A stretch of DNA of 64,000 nt, from assembly GCF_002844195.1 (NCBI RefSeq), contig NZ_PEND01000005.1:124001-188000 (forward strand), read 5' to 3'. The position numbers and the translations under genes are program-made. The DNA is from Halegenticoccus soli. Its GTDB lineage: Archaea; Halobacteriota; Halobacteria; Halobacteriales; Haloferacaceae. Shown piece by piece: positions 42,882-51,825 of this stretch. How positions within the stretch are numbered: the stretch's first letter is position 1; every line of letters starts with the position of its first letter. The notes below the pieces were generated by a model. It made no database searches. It was not told the DNA's origin and saw only the letters and a list, made by a program, of their open reading frames with translations.

Positions 42882-43745
42882 ATGACCGACGACGACTTCG
42901 ACCTCGGCGAACCTGAACTGACCGACGACGACGTTCTCCTCCTCGACGATCCGCACTTCTCCGCCGACACCGTCGCCATCGTGACCGGCGCCGCGTCGGG
43001 TATCGGACAGGCGACCGCGGTTTCTCTGGCGGCGAACGGTCTCACTGTCGTCTGTGCCGACATCGACGGCGACGGCCTGGCGGAGACGGGCAGCCTCGCG
43101 ACCGATATCGGCGCAGCGGGCGAAACGATTCCGGTCGAGACGGACCTCACTGACGACGACGACGTCGCCGCGATGGTCGACGAGGCCGCGGATCGCGGGA
43201 ACGTCCGATACGTTGCGAACATCGCGGGCATACAGCACATCGCCTCGATATCCGAGTTTCCGATGGACAAGTACGATCTGCTCTTCGATATCATGCTCCG
43301 GGCGCCCTTTCTCGTCTCGAAGCTCGCGATGCCGCACATCCGCGACACGGACGACGGCGTCGGCGCCATCGGAAACATGTCCTCGGTTCACGGGCGCTAC
43401 GCCACGCAGGACAAGCCCGCGTACGTCACCGCCAAACACGGCATCCACGGGCTGACGAAAGCGATCGCCGCCGAGGGCGAGGGGATGCTCCGGGGCTTCT
43501 CGGTGAGCGTCGGCTACGTCCTGACTCCGCTGATGGTGGACCAGATAGCGGACACCGCCCGAGAGCGCGGTCTCTCGGAGCGGGAGGTCGTCGAAGCGGT
43601 GATGCTCGGGCAGGCGCGCACCAAGGAGATGATGACGCCCGTCGAGGTGGCGAACCTCTTCACGTTCGGGTTCTCCCGTCACGGGAAGTACCTCAACGGC
43701 GGTGACCTGCTCTGGGACGGCGGTTACACCCTCACGTATGAGTGA
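42882..43745 (+). CDS. bdhA: Short-chain dehydrogenase, 3-hydroxybutyrate dehydrogenase type
   Basis: A 287-aa SDR enzyme. Cofactor motif TGAASGIG (near residue 33), the acidic residue in VVCADIDGDG favouring NAD+, NIAGIQHI in place of NNAG, catalytic Ser in NMSSVHGRY and YVTAKHG as the YxxxK pair. The C-terminal LNGGDLLWDGGYTL is typical of hydroxybutyrate dehydrogenases. It would oxidise 3-hydroxybutyrate to acetoacetate in the cytosol. It overlaps by 8 nt with a patatin-like gene; the same pairing occurs for bdhA and the PHA depolymerase phaZh1 in Haloferax, which drives the specific call. Start at 42882; the long open frame upstream is shadow of the IS. Confidence 0.75.
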   Translation: MTDDDFDLGEPELTDDDVLLLDDPHFSADTVAIVTGAASGIGQATAVSLAANGLTVVCADIDGDGLAETGSLATDIGAAGETIPVETDLTDDDDVAAMVDEAADRGNVRYVANIAGIQHIASISEFPMDKYDLLFDIMLRAPFLVSKLAMPHIRDTDDGVGAIGNMSSVHGRYATQDKPAYVTAKHGIHGLTKAIAAEGEGMLRGFSVSVGYVLTPLMVDQIADTARERGLSEREVVEAVMLGQARTKEMMTPVEVANLFTFGFSRHGKYLNGGDLLWDGGYTLTYE

Positions 43746-44742
43746 AGACGCGGACAATTCGGCCCGGGGGAGCGTGCACGCGGGTGATCCGACTCGCGTT
43801 GCCATCGCGTGCCAGGGCGGCGGGAGCCACACCGCGTTCACCGCGGGCGTCCTGAAGGGGCTGCTCCGCGAGTGGAACGAGGATCGACGCGAGCTCGTCG
43901 GTATCAGCGGAACGTCCGGGGGCGCGTTCAACGCGCTCGCTGCGTGGTACGGACTCGTCACCGACGGCCCCGGTCGAGCGATCGAACTCCTCGACGGCCT
44001 CTGGAACGACCTCGCCGCCAACACTCCCGTCGATCGGTTGACCAACGACTGGCTCGTCGGGCTGTCGCGGATCGAAAGCAGCGGCGTTCCGCTCCCGCGG
44101 GTCAGCCCGTACCAGAACCCCGGGGCCGCGTGGGGCCAGAACCAGATCGAACGAACGCTTCGGCGTCACATCGATTTCGATTCGATCCCTACCCTCTGCG
44201 AGCGCGAGGCGCCGAGGCTCGTCGTCGGCACCGTCAACGTCAACGCCGGCGAGTTCGAGATGTTCATCGACGAGGACGTGACGCCCGAAGCGATCCTGGC
44301 GTCGGCGGCGGTCCCGAACCTCTTCGAGGCCGTCGAGCTCCACGGTCACCTCCACTGGGACGGGCTGTTCTCGCAGAACCCCCCGATCGACGACCTCATG
44401 GACGGCGGTGCGGATCGCAAACCTGACGAGCTCTGGGTGATCCAGGTCAACCCGCAGGAGCGCGAGGGCGAACCGACGTCGCTCGAAGAGATCGCCGATC
44501 GGCGCAACGAACTGTCGGGGAACCTCTCGCTGAACCAGGAGCTCCGGTTCATCGAGCGGGTCAACGAGTGGATCGACGCCGGCCACCTCCCCGAGACCCA
44601 CTTCTCGAAGACGGCGATCCGACGCGTCGAAATGGGTCGGGCGTACCACTGCTCGACGAAGTTCGACCGCAACCCGGCGTTCATCGCCGAACTCATGGAG
44701 CTGGGCGAGAGGCGCGCTCCCGAGTTGCGGCAGCCGAGGTGA
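43738..44742 (+). CDS. phaZh1: Patatin-like PHA depolymerase
   Basis: A 334-aa patatin-family hydrolase. Oxyanion motif QGGGSHTAFTAGVL, nucleophile Ser in GISGTSGGAFNA (GxSxG) and the catalytic Asp of the dyad in HWDGLFSQNPP. The rest (ELWVIQVNPQEREGEP; RFIERVNEWIDAGHLPE) is as in haloarchaeal patatins. In Haloferax mediterranei a patatin-like enzyme degrades native PHA granules and is partnered with 3-hydroxybutyrate dehydrogenase. The 8-nt overlap with bdhA here supports the same role. A phospholipase function remains possible. Confidence 0.78.
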   Translation: MSEDADNSARGSVHAGDPTRVAIACQGGGSHTAFTAGVLKGLLREWNEDRRELVGISGTSGGAFNALAAWYGLVTDGPGRAIELLDGLWNDLAANTPVDRLTNDWLVGLSRIESSGVPLPRVSPYQNPGAAWGQNQIERTLRRHIDFDSIPTLCEREAPRLVVGTVNVNAGEFEMFIDEDVTPEAILASAAVPNLFEAVELHGHLHWDGLFSQNPPIDDLMDGGADRKPDELWVIQVNPQEREGEPTSLEEIADRRNELSGNLSLNQELRFIERVNEWIDAGHLPETHFSKTAIRRVEMGRAYHCSTKFDRNPAFIAELMELGERRAPELRQPR

Positions 44743-44796
44743 TATCAGAAACGGATGATCGGACCGAGAGCGCAGGAATTTCGTTAACCCAGGCGG

Positions 44797-44982
44797 CTAT
44801 GGCGGGTTACTCGGATCCTGTTGATTGTTTCTGGCAGTGACTGCTGCTCGGATGAACGATTCGCCCAGATCCTCCGCCCGATCGGGGTTCAGCCGCATGA
44901 TCTTCCGTTTTCCGTCGTACTGTAGCTTCACAACGATAGTCTCCCCACGAACCGCGACGGTGTAACTTTTCGTCGTTCCCAC
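44797..44982 (-). CDS. Small hypothetical protein
   Basis: A 61-aa frame (MGTTKSYTVAVRGETIVVKL, RKIMRLNPDRAEDLGESFIR). Beta-strand-rich start, basic middle and a Gln/Pro-rich end give a small-domain pattern with reasonable codon use. No family recognised. The competing frame at 44807-44989 looks non-coding. Confidence 0.45.
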   Translation of the reverse strand: MGTTKSYTVAVRGETIVVKLQYDGKRKIMRLNPDRAEDLGESFIRAAVTARNNQQDPSNPP

Positions 44983-45209
44983 GTCTCATTCCCCCCCCCT
45001 ATCAGAGACCCCTCCTCGGATGCGTAGACGACTTCCTCCGTCTCGGCCGTGAGAAACTGACGTTACCGGGGAAGGAGCATCTCGTCCTGCTCTCATTTGC
45101 CGCCGTCTGAGGTATCCCCGACAATCGCGTGGTACTCCGGCGGACAGGAGTCGGACCCTGAAGAAAAATCGAGTCATGTTCGTGTCGGTCGAGCTCGAGC
45201 GCGACCGGC

Positions 45210-45692
45210 TTACTCGCTGGCCGTATTGATGGTCGCTTCGACCAGGTTGAGCTGGTCGGCGAAGTAGTTCGCGCCCTCGGTCGCGAATCGGCGAGTGTCT
45301 CCCTGCGAGACGTTCACGTCGCCGGGATCGTTGAACATGAGCGCGTAGAGCGCCGTGGGCGTCTCGGTGTAGCGGATGACCCACCCCTGGTAGTCGCCCG
45401 GGTTCTGCACCGCGTTGATGTCCCGCCCTTGGCCGCCCTGCAGCAGGTCGATCGTCAGCGAGTTCGGGAGGCTCCCGGTGACTCTGAACCGCGCACCCGG
45501 GATGAAGTCGTTGGCTTGCACGAGCACCGACCCCGATTCTTGGGCTGCAACGCTTCCACTCGCACCGGCACCGAGTGCGAGGGCACCCGCCGCTACCGCT
45601 CCTTTCTTCATGAACGAGCGGCGTGAGTCGTCGGTGTTGAGCTGGTCGAGGAACGTTTCCTCTTCTTCAGGTAGAGTTTCTTTTTCTGTCAT
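45210..45692 (-). CDS. Tat-exported protein, intact member of a three-copy family
   Basis: A 160-aa protein: an acidic pre-signal (MTEKETLPEEEETFLDQL), a Tat signal (SRRSFMKKGAVAAGALALGA, ending VAAQ) and a mature domain of about 105 residues with LVQANDFIPGARFRVTGSLP, LTIDLLQGGQGRDINAVQNP, GWVIRYTETPTALYALMF and FATEGANYFADQLNLVEA. It is nearly identical to the frameshifted copy at 1142-1634 and shares the FxPGARFxxT core with 18562-19110. Probably a soluble extracytoplasmic protein. No enzyme motif or known family name comes to mind. Confidence 0.82.
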   Translation of the reverse strand: MTEKETLPEEEETFLDQLNTDDSRRSFMKKGAVAAGALALGAGASGSVAAQESGSVLVQANDFIPGARFRVTGSLPNSLTIDLLQGGQGRDINAVQNPGDYQGWVIRYTETPTALYALMFNDPGDVNVSQGDTRRFATEGANYFADQLNLVEATINTASE

Positions 45693-45980
45693 GGTTTGTA
45701 AGAGTGGTCCTGTGAGCGTCCACGTCGAGAGGCGGCTTTTGTGACCGCTTTGCCCACGTCAGACACCCTACATCAACAGATGGCCTCAGTAGAGCACAAA
45801 CCTCACTCTCGCATTTCAGTTCCTTTAACACTGAATGCACCGGTCAATCCAACTCGAAAGCTTCTGAACTCCAGTCCGACACCAGGAGGAGAGCTGCTCC
45901 TTCCGGGAGCCCCGAGAACAGTGGTGAGACGGAAATACGACCAGAGCCCCGCGAAGCCGATGAACCGGCCGGAAACGGCT

Positions 45981-46476
45981 CACTTTCCCTCGCCAAATTC
46001 ACAGGGTACGACGATAATCGTTAGCCGAACTCGTCGACGAGTTCCTTAAACCAGGAGACGTTGATCTCGAATTCCGAGCTGTCGCATACCGGAACGGTGA
46101 CCCATTCCACGGAGAAGATGAGCCTCGGGCGGCCCGCGCAGGGCTCGCGGTCTGGAATAACAGTCCGGACGAATACTGGTCCTACTTCGAACACGTGTTC
46201 ACGAACATGGAGCGCGCCGAAGGATGGGCGACACCGGAAAGACTGCTCGCAATCGCTGATGCCAGCGGGATAGAGAGCCGAGAGACCATCGAAAAGCGAC
46301 TCGAAAGCGAGGCACTCGAAAATAAACTCCAGCAAACGATCGAGAGGGTACGGGAGCTGTCGCTTTCAGCGATTCCACGCATCGTCATTAACGGTGACGC
46401 CACTGCTCCCGCAGTGTCGTTCCCCTCAACTCGTCAACAACTTCGAAAGGCCGTCGACGACGCATCTCGGGAGTAG
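45981..46476 (+). pseudogene. Decayed DsbA-family thiol oxidoreductase
   Basis: From about 46018 a frame encodes LAELVDEFLKPGDVDLEFRA, YRNGDPFHGEDEPRAARAGL, AVWNNSPDEYWSYFEHVF and the C-terminal SLSAIPRIVINGDAT, the DsbA-like layout with cis-Pro loop (AIPRI). The N-terminal strand and CxxC are not readable: just upstream, TTTCCCTCGCCAAATTC looks like a CPYCAKF site that has lost 4 nt, and a further 1-nt shift precedes LAELV. A 93-aa stub from ATG 46195 could be made. Inactive as a disulfide enzyme. Confidence 0.65.
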
Positions 46477-46765
46477 CTTCAGAGTGAGATTCTCAGTTGC
46501 GGCTCCACGAGTGAAAATACCATCAATCGCAGAAGGCTGCTTAGTGGACTGGTAGCCGTTTCTGGCACTCTGGGCGCCGCAGGACGCCTCTTATGGTCAG
46601 ATCAGGGAGGCCTGATATCCATTCGGCTCGGCAGGAGGCTCTCCCATCCACGGGACTCCGTATCACTCGCACGTGTGTCAGGTAAACATCATAACAGCTA
46701 TTACCGCGCTACGCGATTCATCGAGCAGTCCGGTGCTCCGAGAACCGGAAATCGGACCGAGGACC
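46477..46765. other. Intergenic with a possible Tat-signal scrap
   Basis: A frame near 46530-46590 reads INRRRLLSGLVAVSGTLGAA, resembling a twin-arginine signal, but no gene follows. Probably debris. Confidence 0.3.
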
Positions 46766-47302
46766 ATGACCAACCACCCTTCACGAGTGACAGTCCAAGT
46801 GTTCGTGCGCCCGGCGCTCTGTCTCGACCCGGTGGACACCCGCCTCGCGACTTTGCGCTCGCTCGAGGAGGACGGCGTGATCGACGCGTTGTTGATCCGC
46901 GCCTGGCCGGAGGTACTGCCGTTGTCAGCGCAGTCCGTCTACGGCGAGTTTCTCGATGCGTACGAGCGGTTCGCTGACTGGGCTGACGGTCACGGACTCA
47001 GCATCCACCCGCCGTTTGTCGTGCGAACGACCACGTCGACGTTCACCGGCGAGACGAAGACGCTGCTCAGAACGCCGGTCATGTGCCTCGCCGTGTACAG
47101 AGACGAAACGCTGGTCGGCGTCTACCCCCACTCGACGGGCGAGTCCCACCGCAACGTCGCCGAGGCGATCTCGCTCCTCGAAACGGGCGAGTTCGCCGGT
47201 CGTCCGCGGTGTTCGTCGCCCGCGACGGCAGATACTGACGCCTGCCCGGAGTGCGGCGGCTCGCTCGTGAACGTTCAGGGCATCGTCGTCTGTCACGACT
47301 GA
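46766..47302 (+). CDS. Haloarchaeal HTH-domain regulator with C-terminal zinc finger
   Basis: A 178-aa protein of a haloarchaeal helix-turn-helix family, paralogous to 53417-53908. Shared layout: VTVQVFVRPALCL, TRLATLRSLEEDGVIDALLI, AYERFADWADGHGLSIHPPF, LRTPVMCLAVYRDETLVGVY and a final helix AEAISLLETG. This copy adds a zinc-binding tail (CPECGGSLV ... VCHD). ATG 46766 matches the family start; the longer upstream reading is not conserved. A DNA-binding regulatory role is inferred. Confidence 0.7.
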   Translation: MTNHPSRVTVQVFVRPALCLDPVDTRLATLRSLEEDGVIDALLIRAWPEVLPLSAQSVYGEFLDAYERFADWADGHGLSIHPPFVVRTTTSTFTGETKTLLRTPVMCLAVYRDETLVGVYPHSTGESHRNVAEAISLLETGEFAGRPRCSSPATADTDACPECGGSLVNVQGIVVCHD

Positions 47303-47717
47303 GGTTGGGTCAAGACCCCTGACGAGTACTCCGCCGGGGGCGGAGTTCGAATCACGAAATGAGACGTGCACGTCAGTGCGTGTCCCACGCGCGAATCGCC
47401 GGGTGAGCATCGTTTTCGACCAAACACAGAACGGTACCGCACGGTAGCAACGTCGAGGTAAGTCCCTTTCCCGCGGGTTAGAGAACACTCATTCCGCTCC
47501 ACGCTGTACGCCATACCGTTGAGTGGGGACCCGTCGCTAGCGTTGTACCACCTGCTCAACTTCCTTCCCTTTGGCGGCCCGCTCCGACGGACCGATTGCG
47601 CGAACTCCCCGTTTCGACCGTGGTCGAGAGACCGTGCGAGCGCCTTCCCTCTCGAAGCGCCAAAATCGACGAATGTGCCCCCGGAAGTCGAAAAAGAACC
47701 GTAGACGGCGGACGCTC
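47303..47717. other. Intergenic, about 415 nt
   Basis: No gene or RNA recognised between the convergent HTH and CHRD genes. Confidence 0.45.
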
Positions 47718-48365
47718 CTACTGTTGGAGTCGCCGTAACGGAACGCGCCGTATCTGACCGCGGATCTCTCCCTCCGGGCGTTGCTCCGTGTGAACGTTCA
47801 CGTACGTGTTCCCGGCCCTCATCTCCGAGAGCAACCTTTCGATCTGCTCTCCTTCGAGCGGTCCGACGAGATCGTCGTCCGTCACGTCCCCGGTCGAGAG
47901 CCCGGTGAGGTCGTCCACGGTCACCCCGTCCTCCAGCGGCCCGACGAACTCGCCGTCCTCGTTTTGCTGCCCGAAGAGGAAGGCCACCACCTCGCCGTTT
48001 TCCCCTTCCCTGCCGAGGTGGATGTGCGCCTGCGTGACGTTCTCGATCGCATCGACGATAAGCACGAACCGGACTTCGTCACCGTCTCGGGCGCGTTGGA
48101 ACAACGTCGTCCCCCGTGCGGTGGTCTGAACTGGCGGCACTTCCTGCGACCCTGTCAGCACGCCGCTGCTGAACACTGGCGGTTGGTTCGCTCCCTGCTC
48201 CCCCGACTCCTGAGCCACAGCGGGGCCAGTAGCGCCGAGGTCGATCGCGAGCAGGCCGGCCGCCAGCGTGGCCTTTTTCACGAACGAGCGACGCGACTCA
48301 CCGCCGTTCGATCGGTCGAGGATCGATTCTTTCTGATCCGTCGTGGTGGGTTCGTTCTCTGTCAT
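47718..48365 (-). CDS. Tat-exported CHRD-domain protein
   Basis: A 215-aa protein with an acidic pre-signal, Tat motif ESRRSFVKKATLAAGLLAID (ending AVAQE) and one CHRD domain: FSSGVLTGSQEVPPVQTTAR, GTTLFQRARDGDEVRFVLIV, VTQAHIHLGREGENGEVVAF and the closing TYVNVHTEQRPEGEIRGQI. The H-x-H and NVHT..P.GEIRG elements are diagnostic. CHRD domains are found in chordin and in microbial secreted proteins of unknown function. Start set at 48365, where the conserved MTEN opening begins; further upstream is promoter DNA. Confidence 0.85.
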   Translation of the reverse strand: MTENEPTTTDQKESILDRSNGGESRRSFVKKATLAAGLLAIDLGATGPAVAQESGEQGANQPPVFSSGVLTGSQEVPPVQTTARGTTLFQRARDGDEVRFVLIVDAIENVTQAHIHLGREGENGEVVAFLFGQQNEDGEFVGPLEDGVTVDDLTGLSTGDVTDDDLVGPLEGEQIERLLSEMRAGNTYVNVHTEQRPEGEIRGQIRRVPLRRLQQ

Positions 48366-48855
48366 TGTGCACGTCTCCTGGAGAGCCCGGATCGCCGCTC
48401 GGTCCGTCGGCACCTTACCCGCGTCGGGACATCCCCTGTGCCGTATCGCCCCGGGGAGGTACAAATCGTACGCTCGCATTTCACGCAGGTTAAGTACAAC
48501 CCGACCTGGTCGGGAATGGACCGTCGAGGCGTGCCGCGACCGAGGGCGAACCGGAACCTCACGTCGACGGCTTAGGGACGCAGTGCGATTCTTGGCGCGC
48601 CCAGTCGCGTCCCTGTACGAAACGCGCAGGACAACTGGTGTCGTCCGAAAACGGGATCGAAGATCACCGCGTACGCGTCCCCGGTAGAAACGTGACGTGA
48701 CACGCATAGTTACGTAACCGAAACGCCGTTACGTTTCCGTAACCCGAAGGTCTTCATCGGTGAGGTCAGTCCTGTCCGCCTTCCGTCGACTCCCCACAGA
48801 AACGTCGGAAAGGGCTCTGTCGAACTAGCGTTCAGCGACCGAGAGCTGAGGCGGG

Positions 48856-48966
48856 ACGCAGTACTACGAGGAACTCGCCGTCCGCGAACCGCTCGGCCGC
48901 GCCCTCATCGAGTTGCGAGATACCGGCACGCTCGGGGACCCCGACGACGACGGAGGCGAAGCGTGA
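48856..48966 (+). pseudogene. Orphan C-terminal gene fragment
   Basis: TQYYEELAVREPLGRALIEL then RDTGTLGDPDDDGGEA and TGA at 48964: acidic, helical and codon-typical, but with no start or N-terminal part. Looks like the 3' end of a lost gene; family not recognised. Confidence 0.35.
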
Positions 48967-49550
48967 ACGCGGTTGGAGTCGTTCCTCGGGAGGGTTCGTC
49001 GTGTGAGGTACCCGAATCCGCGGACGCCGCCCGGAGTTCAAGCGGTCCCCGATCCTGATTTGAATATAATTAATTAAATTAGAACGTCGAGCAATTGTCC
49101 GCGTCGAAATGGTGCCGTTGGAACCCCGTGTACCGATAGAGTACGGACCGCGCGGTCCGTATCCTTGCACCCGCCAGGACTAGGGTGATGAGGAAGAAAT
49201 CAGTAACAACCTCTCCGATCTCGACGGATTAATACTATATTTCCCATTGAATTGGCTATTTTATCGGAATTTCCCTCGTTTTTACAACTTCGTAAATCAA
49301 GCTCACAGTCGGGATCGCCCCGTTCGACTAGTCGATTTTGCCAGTCGAATCTTCGCTTCGATCCGCTTCTGATTTCCATTTCGATCGGCACAAAAATCTA
49401 ACTGATTATGTGAAAACAGCGACTCGAAGAAACGGCCGGCGTGATAGCGTCGAGTGACCCGTCCGCCGACACTCGCCTTGTCGAGAGACGCGATACCTTG
49501 AACGAGCCACTACCCGCAGGTACGGCGGATCGGAGAGCGTCCCGGCCGAC
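48967..49550. other. AT-rich intergenic region
   Basis: No gene. Notable A/T runs at 49055-49085 (TTGAATATAATTAATTAAAT) and 49225-49420. Convergent with nadC on its right side. Confidence 0.45.
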
Positions 49551-50360
49551 TCAGCCCGTCCGGAACGAGAAGTCGAGCGCGGGCGCGCTGTGGGTGAGCA
49601 CTCCGAGCGAAATAACGTCGACGCCGGTCCGGGCGTAGGCCGGGACGTCCTCGATCGTGATGCCGCCACTGGCCTCCGCAAGCGTCCCCGCCGGTAACAG
49701 ATCGACGCCCTCTCGGACACGGGCGGGAGAGAGGTTGTCGAACAGAACGATGTCGGCCCCGGCTTCGGCGGCCCGACGGCCGTCTTCGGGGCGCTCAACC
49801 TCGACTTCGATCCGCGTTACGAACGAGGCCCGACCTCGGAAGCGCTCGATCGCGCGTTCGAGACCCAACTCGGCGACGTGGTTGTCCTTTACCATCACCA
49901 GGTGCGAGAGGTCGAGTCGGTGGGTGTCGCCGCCGCCGGCGGCGACGGCTCGCTTTTCGAGCCCTCTGAGTCCCGGCGTCGTCTTGCGCGTCCCGGCGAT
50001 CCGAACGCCGTCGCACACCGCGCGCGCGGCGTCGACCGCCTCTCGCGTCCTGGTCGCGATACCCGAGGCGTGTCCGACCACGTTGGTGGCGATGCGCTCG
50101 CCGCGGAGCACCCCCCGGGCCGATCCTTCGACCCGGAGCACCGCCTCGCCCGGACGGACGCGCGTTCCGGCGGCGACGGTCGGTTCGACGTCGACGTTTA
50201 CGTACTCGAACACGGCCGTCGCCACGTCGACTCCGGCGACGACCCCCGCTTCGGTCGCGACGAGCGCGCCGGTCGTCTCGCCGGGGACGTCGTTCGCGAC
50301 GTCGTGGTGGCCCAGATCCTCGACGAACCACGCTTCGATTTTCCGGTTACTGATGACCAT
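49551..50360 (-). CDS. nadC: Nicotinate-nucleotide pyrophosphorylase (carboxylating)
   Basis: A 269-aa quinolinate phosphoribosyltransferase that converts quinolinate and PRPP to nicotinate mononucleotide, the third step of de novo NAD synthesis. Motifs: ETTGALVATEAGVVAGVDVA, RIATNVVGHASGIATRT, RIAGTRKTTPGLRGLEKRAV, GGGDTHRLDLSHLVMVKDNH, EVEVERPEDGRRAAEAGADI and EASGGITIEDVPAYARTGVD. Length and all substrate-binding Arg/Lys/His residues are as expected. It overlaps nadB by 14 nt at its start, last gene of nadABC. Confidence 0.96.
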   Translation of the reverse strand: MVISNRKIEAWFVEDLGHHDVANDVPGETTGALVATEAGVVAGVDVATAVFEYVNVDVEPTVAAGTRVRPGEAVLRVEGSARGVLRGERIATNVVGHASGIATRTREAVDAARAVCDGVRIAGTRKTTPGLRGLEKRAVAAGGGDTHRLDLSHLVMVKDNHVAELGLERAIERFRGRASFVTRIEVEVERPEDGRRAAEAGADIVLFDNLSPARVREGVDLLPAGTLAEASGGITIEDVPAYARTGVDVISLGVLTHSAPALDFSFRTG

Positions 50361-51825
50361 GGGGTTCGCGTTTTCGATCGACGTGGTGGCAACCGACTGA
50401 GTTGGGGTTATCTCCGGCCGCGCGGACGATCAGAAGCGCCGTGACGCACGCGTTCCGCAGTTCGTAGAACTCCTGCGCCGTTCGCGTACGCGCGTACGCG
50501 TCCACTTCCCCCTTGAGCCGACGGAGCGTACGCTCCGCGATTCGGAGCCCCCTGGGCGTTCGGGTGATCCAGGCGTGCTCGTCCATCACTCCGCGCAACC
50601 GGTCGAACTTCTCCCGGACGAACGCCTCGGGGAGTTCGGGATCCCGGTCGAGGGGAAGCGGGCGCTCGATCGTCTTGGGCGAACGCCCGGCGGCCGCTTC
50701 GCCCGCGCGCAGTCCCCAGACGAGCCCTTCGAGGAGGCTCGTGCTCGCGAGCCTGTTCGCGCCGTGGACGCCCGTTCGGGCGCACTCTCCCGCGGCGAAC
50801 AACTGACCGAGGCTGGTTCGACCGACGTCGTCCACGGCGATCCCCCCGCAGAGGAAGTGCTCCGCGGGCGCGACCGGAATCGAGGGGAGGTCGACGCCCC
50901 GTTCGTCGCACGCCTCCGCCAGGCCCGGAAACCGCTCGCGGAAGTCGATCGTCGAGACGTCGAGGACGACCGCGTCGGTTTCTCCTCGCTCGCGGTCGAC
51001 CGCACGCGCCACGACGTCGCGGGGGGCGAGTTCTGCGTCCCGGTGGTAGTTCGGCATGAACCGCTCGCCCCGACCGTTTCGGAGAACCGCTCCCTCCCCG
51101 CGGACCGCTTCGCTGACGAGGAAGGACGAATCGTCGTCGTAGGCGGTCGGATGAAACTGCACGAACTCCATGTCCGCGACGGCAGCGCCGGCGAGCGCCG
51201 CCATCGCGATCCCGTCGCCGGTGGCCCCCGCGGGGTTGGTCGTTCTTCGATACACCGAACCGACTCCGCCCGTCGCGAGGATCGTCGCCCCGGCGTACAC
51301 GCGTTCGACCTCCCGGTCGCGCTCGACGACCGCGCCGTGGACGCGCCCGTCCCGGACGATCAGGTCGATGGCTGCGGTGCCCTCGCGCACCGCGATCCGC
51401 TCGTCGTCCTCGATGCGGGAGAGGAACGGGCGAAGCACGTGCCGGCCGGTTTCCGCGTCGACGCGGAGGATGCGCGCCTCGGAGTGGGCGGCCTCGCGAC
51501 CGAAGTCGTATCCCCCGTCCGTCGTATCGAAGGGGACGGAGAGCGTCCCGTGCAGCACGTCGTCGATCGCGGACGCGGCATCTTCGACGAGCACGTCGAC
51601 GGCGTTCTCGTCGGCGGTGCCGGCGCTCGCTCGGAGGACGTCGCGCTTGAGCGACGCGGGAGACGTCCGAGTCGTGGCGACGCCGCCCTGCGCCCGGTCG
51701 CTCGCCGCGTCAGCCGGTTTCGTCGCCTTCGTGATCACGGCGACGTCCGCGCCCTCGGCGGCCGCCGCGAACGCCGCGCTGCACCCCGCGATCCCGCTTC
51801 CGACGATGAGTACGTCGCAGCGCAT
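50347..51825 (-). CDS. nadB: L-aspartate oxidase
   Basis: A 492-aa flavoprotein of the succinate dehydrogenase/fumarate reductase family that oxidises L-aspartate to iminoaspartate for quinolinate synthesis. Motifs: dinucleotide fold VLIVGSGIAGCSAAFAA, KATKPADAASDRAQGGVATT, EARILRVDAETGRHVL, ATGGVGSVYRRTTNPAGATG, MEFVQFHPTAY, PAEHFLCGGIAVDDVGRTSL and GECARTGVHGANRLASTSLL. The C-terminal helical domain is present. Its ATG shares one base with the nadA stop (TGATG), and its end overlaps nadC. Confidence 0.95.
   Translation of the reverse strand: MRCDVLIVGSGIAGCSAAFAAAAEGADVAVITKATKPADAASDRAQGGVATTRTSPASLKRDVLRASAGTADENAVDVLVEDAASAIDDVLHGTLSVPFDTTDGGYDFGREAAHSEARILRVDAETGRHVLRPFLSRIEDDERIAVREGTAAIDLIVRDGRVHGAVVERDREVERVYAGATILATGGVGSVYRRTTNPAGATGDGIAMAALAGAAVADMEFVQFHPTAYDDDSSFLVSEAVRGEGAVLRNGRGERFMPNYHRDAELAPRDVVARAVDRERGETDAVVLDVSTIDFRERFPGLAEACDERGVDLPSIPVAPAEHFLCGGIAVDDVGRTSLGQLFAAGECARTGVHGANRLASTSLLEGLVWGLRAGEAAAGRSPKTIERPLPLDRDPELPEAFVREKFDRLRGVMDEHAWITRTPRGLRIAERTLRRLKGEVDAYARTRTAQEFYELRNACVTALLIVRAAGDNPNSVGCHHVDRKREPHGHQ

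Noticed and set aside
17181..47345. GTTCGAATC-like strings suggesting tRNA T-loops (for example near 47336)
   Set aside because: No cloverleaf arms could be folded around them; no tRNA is called.
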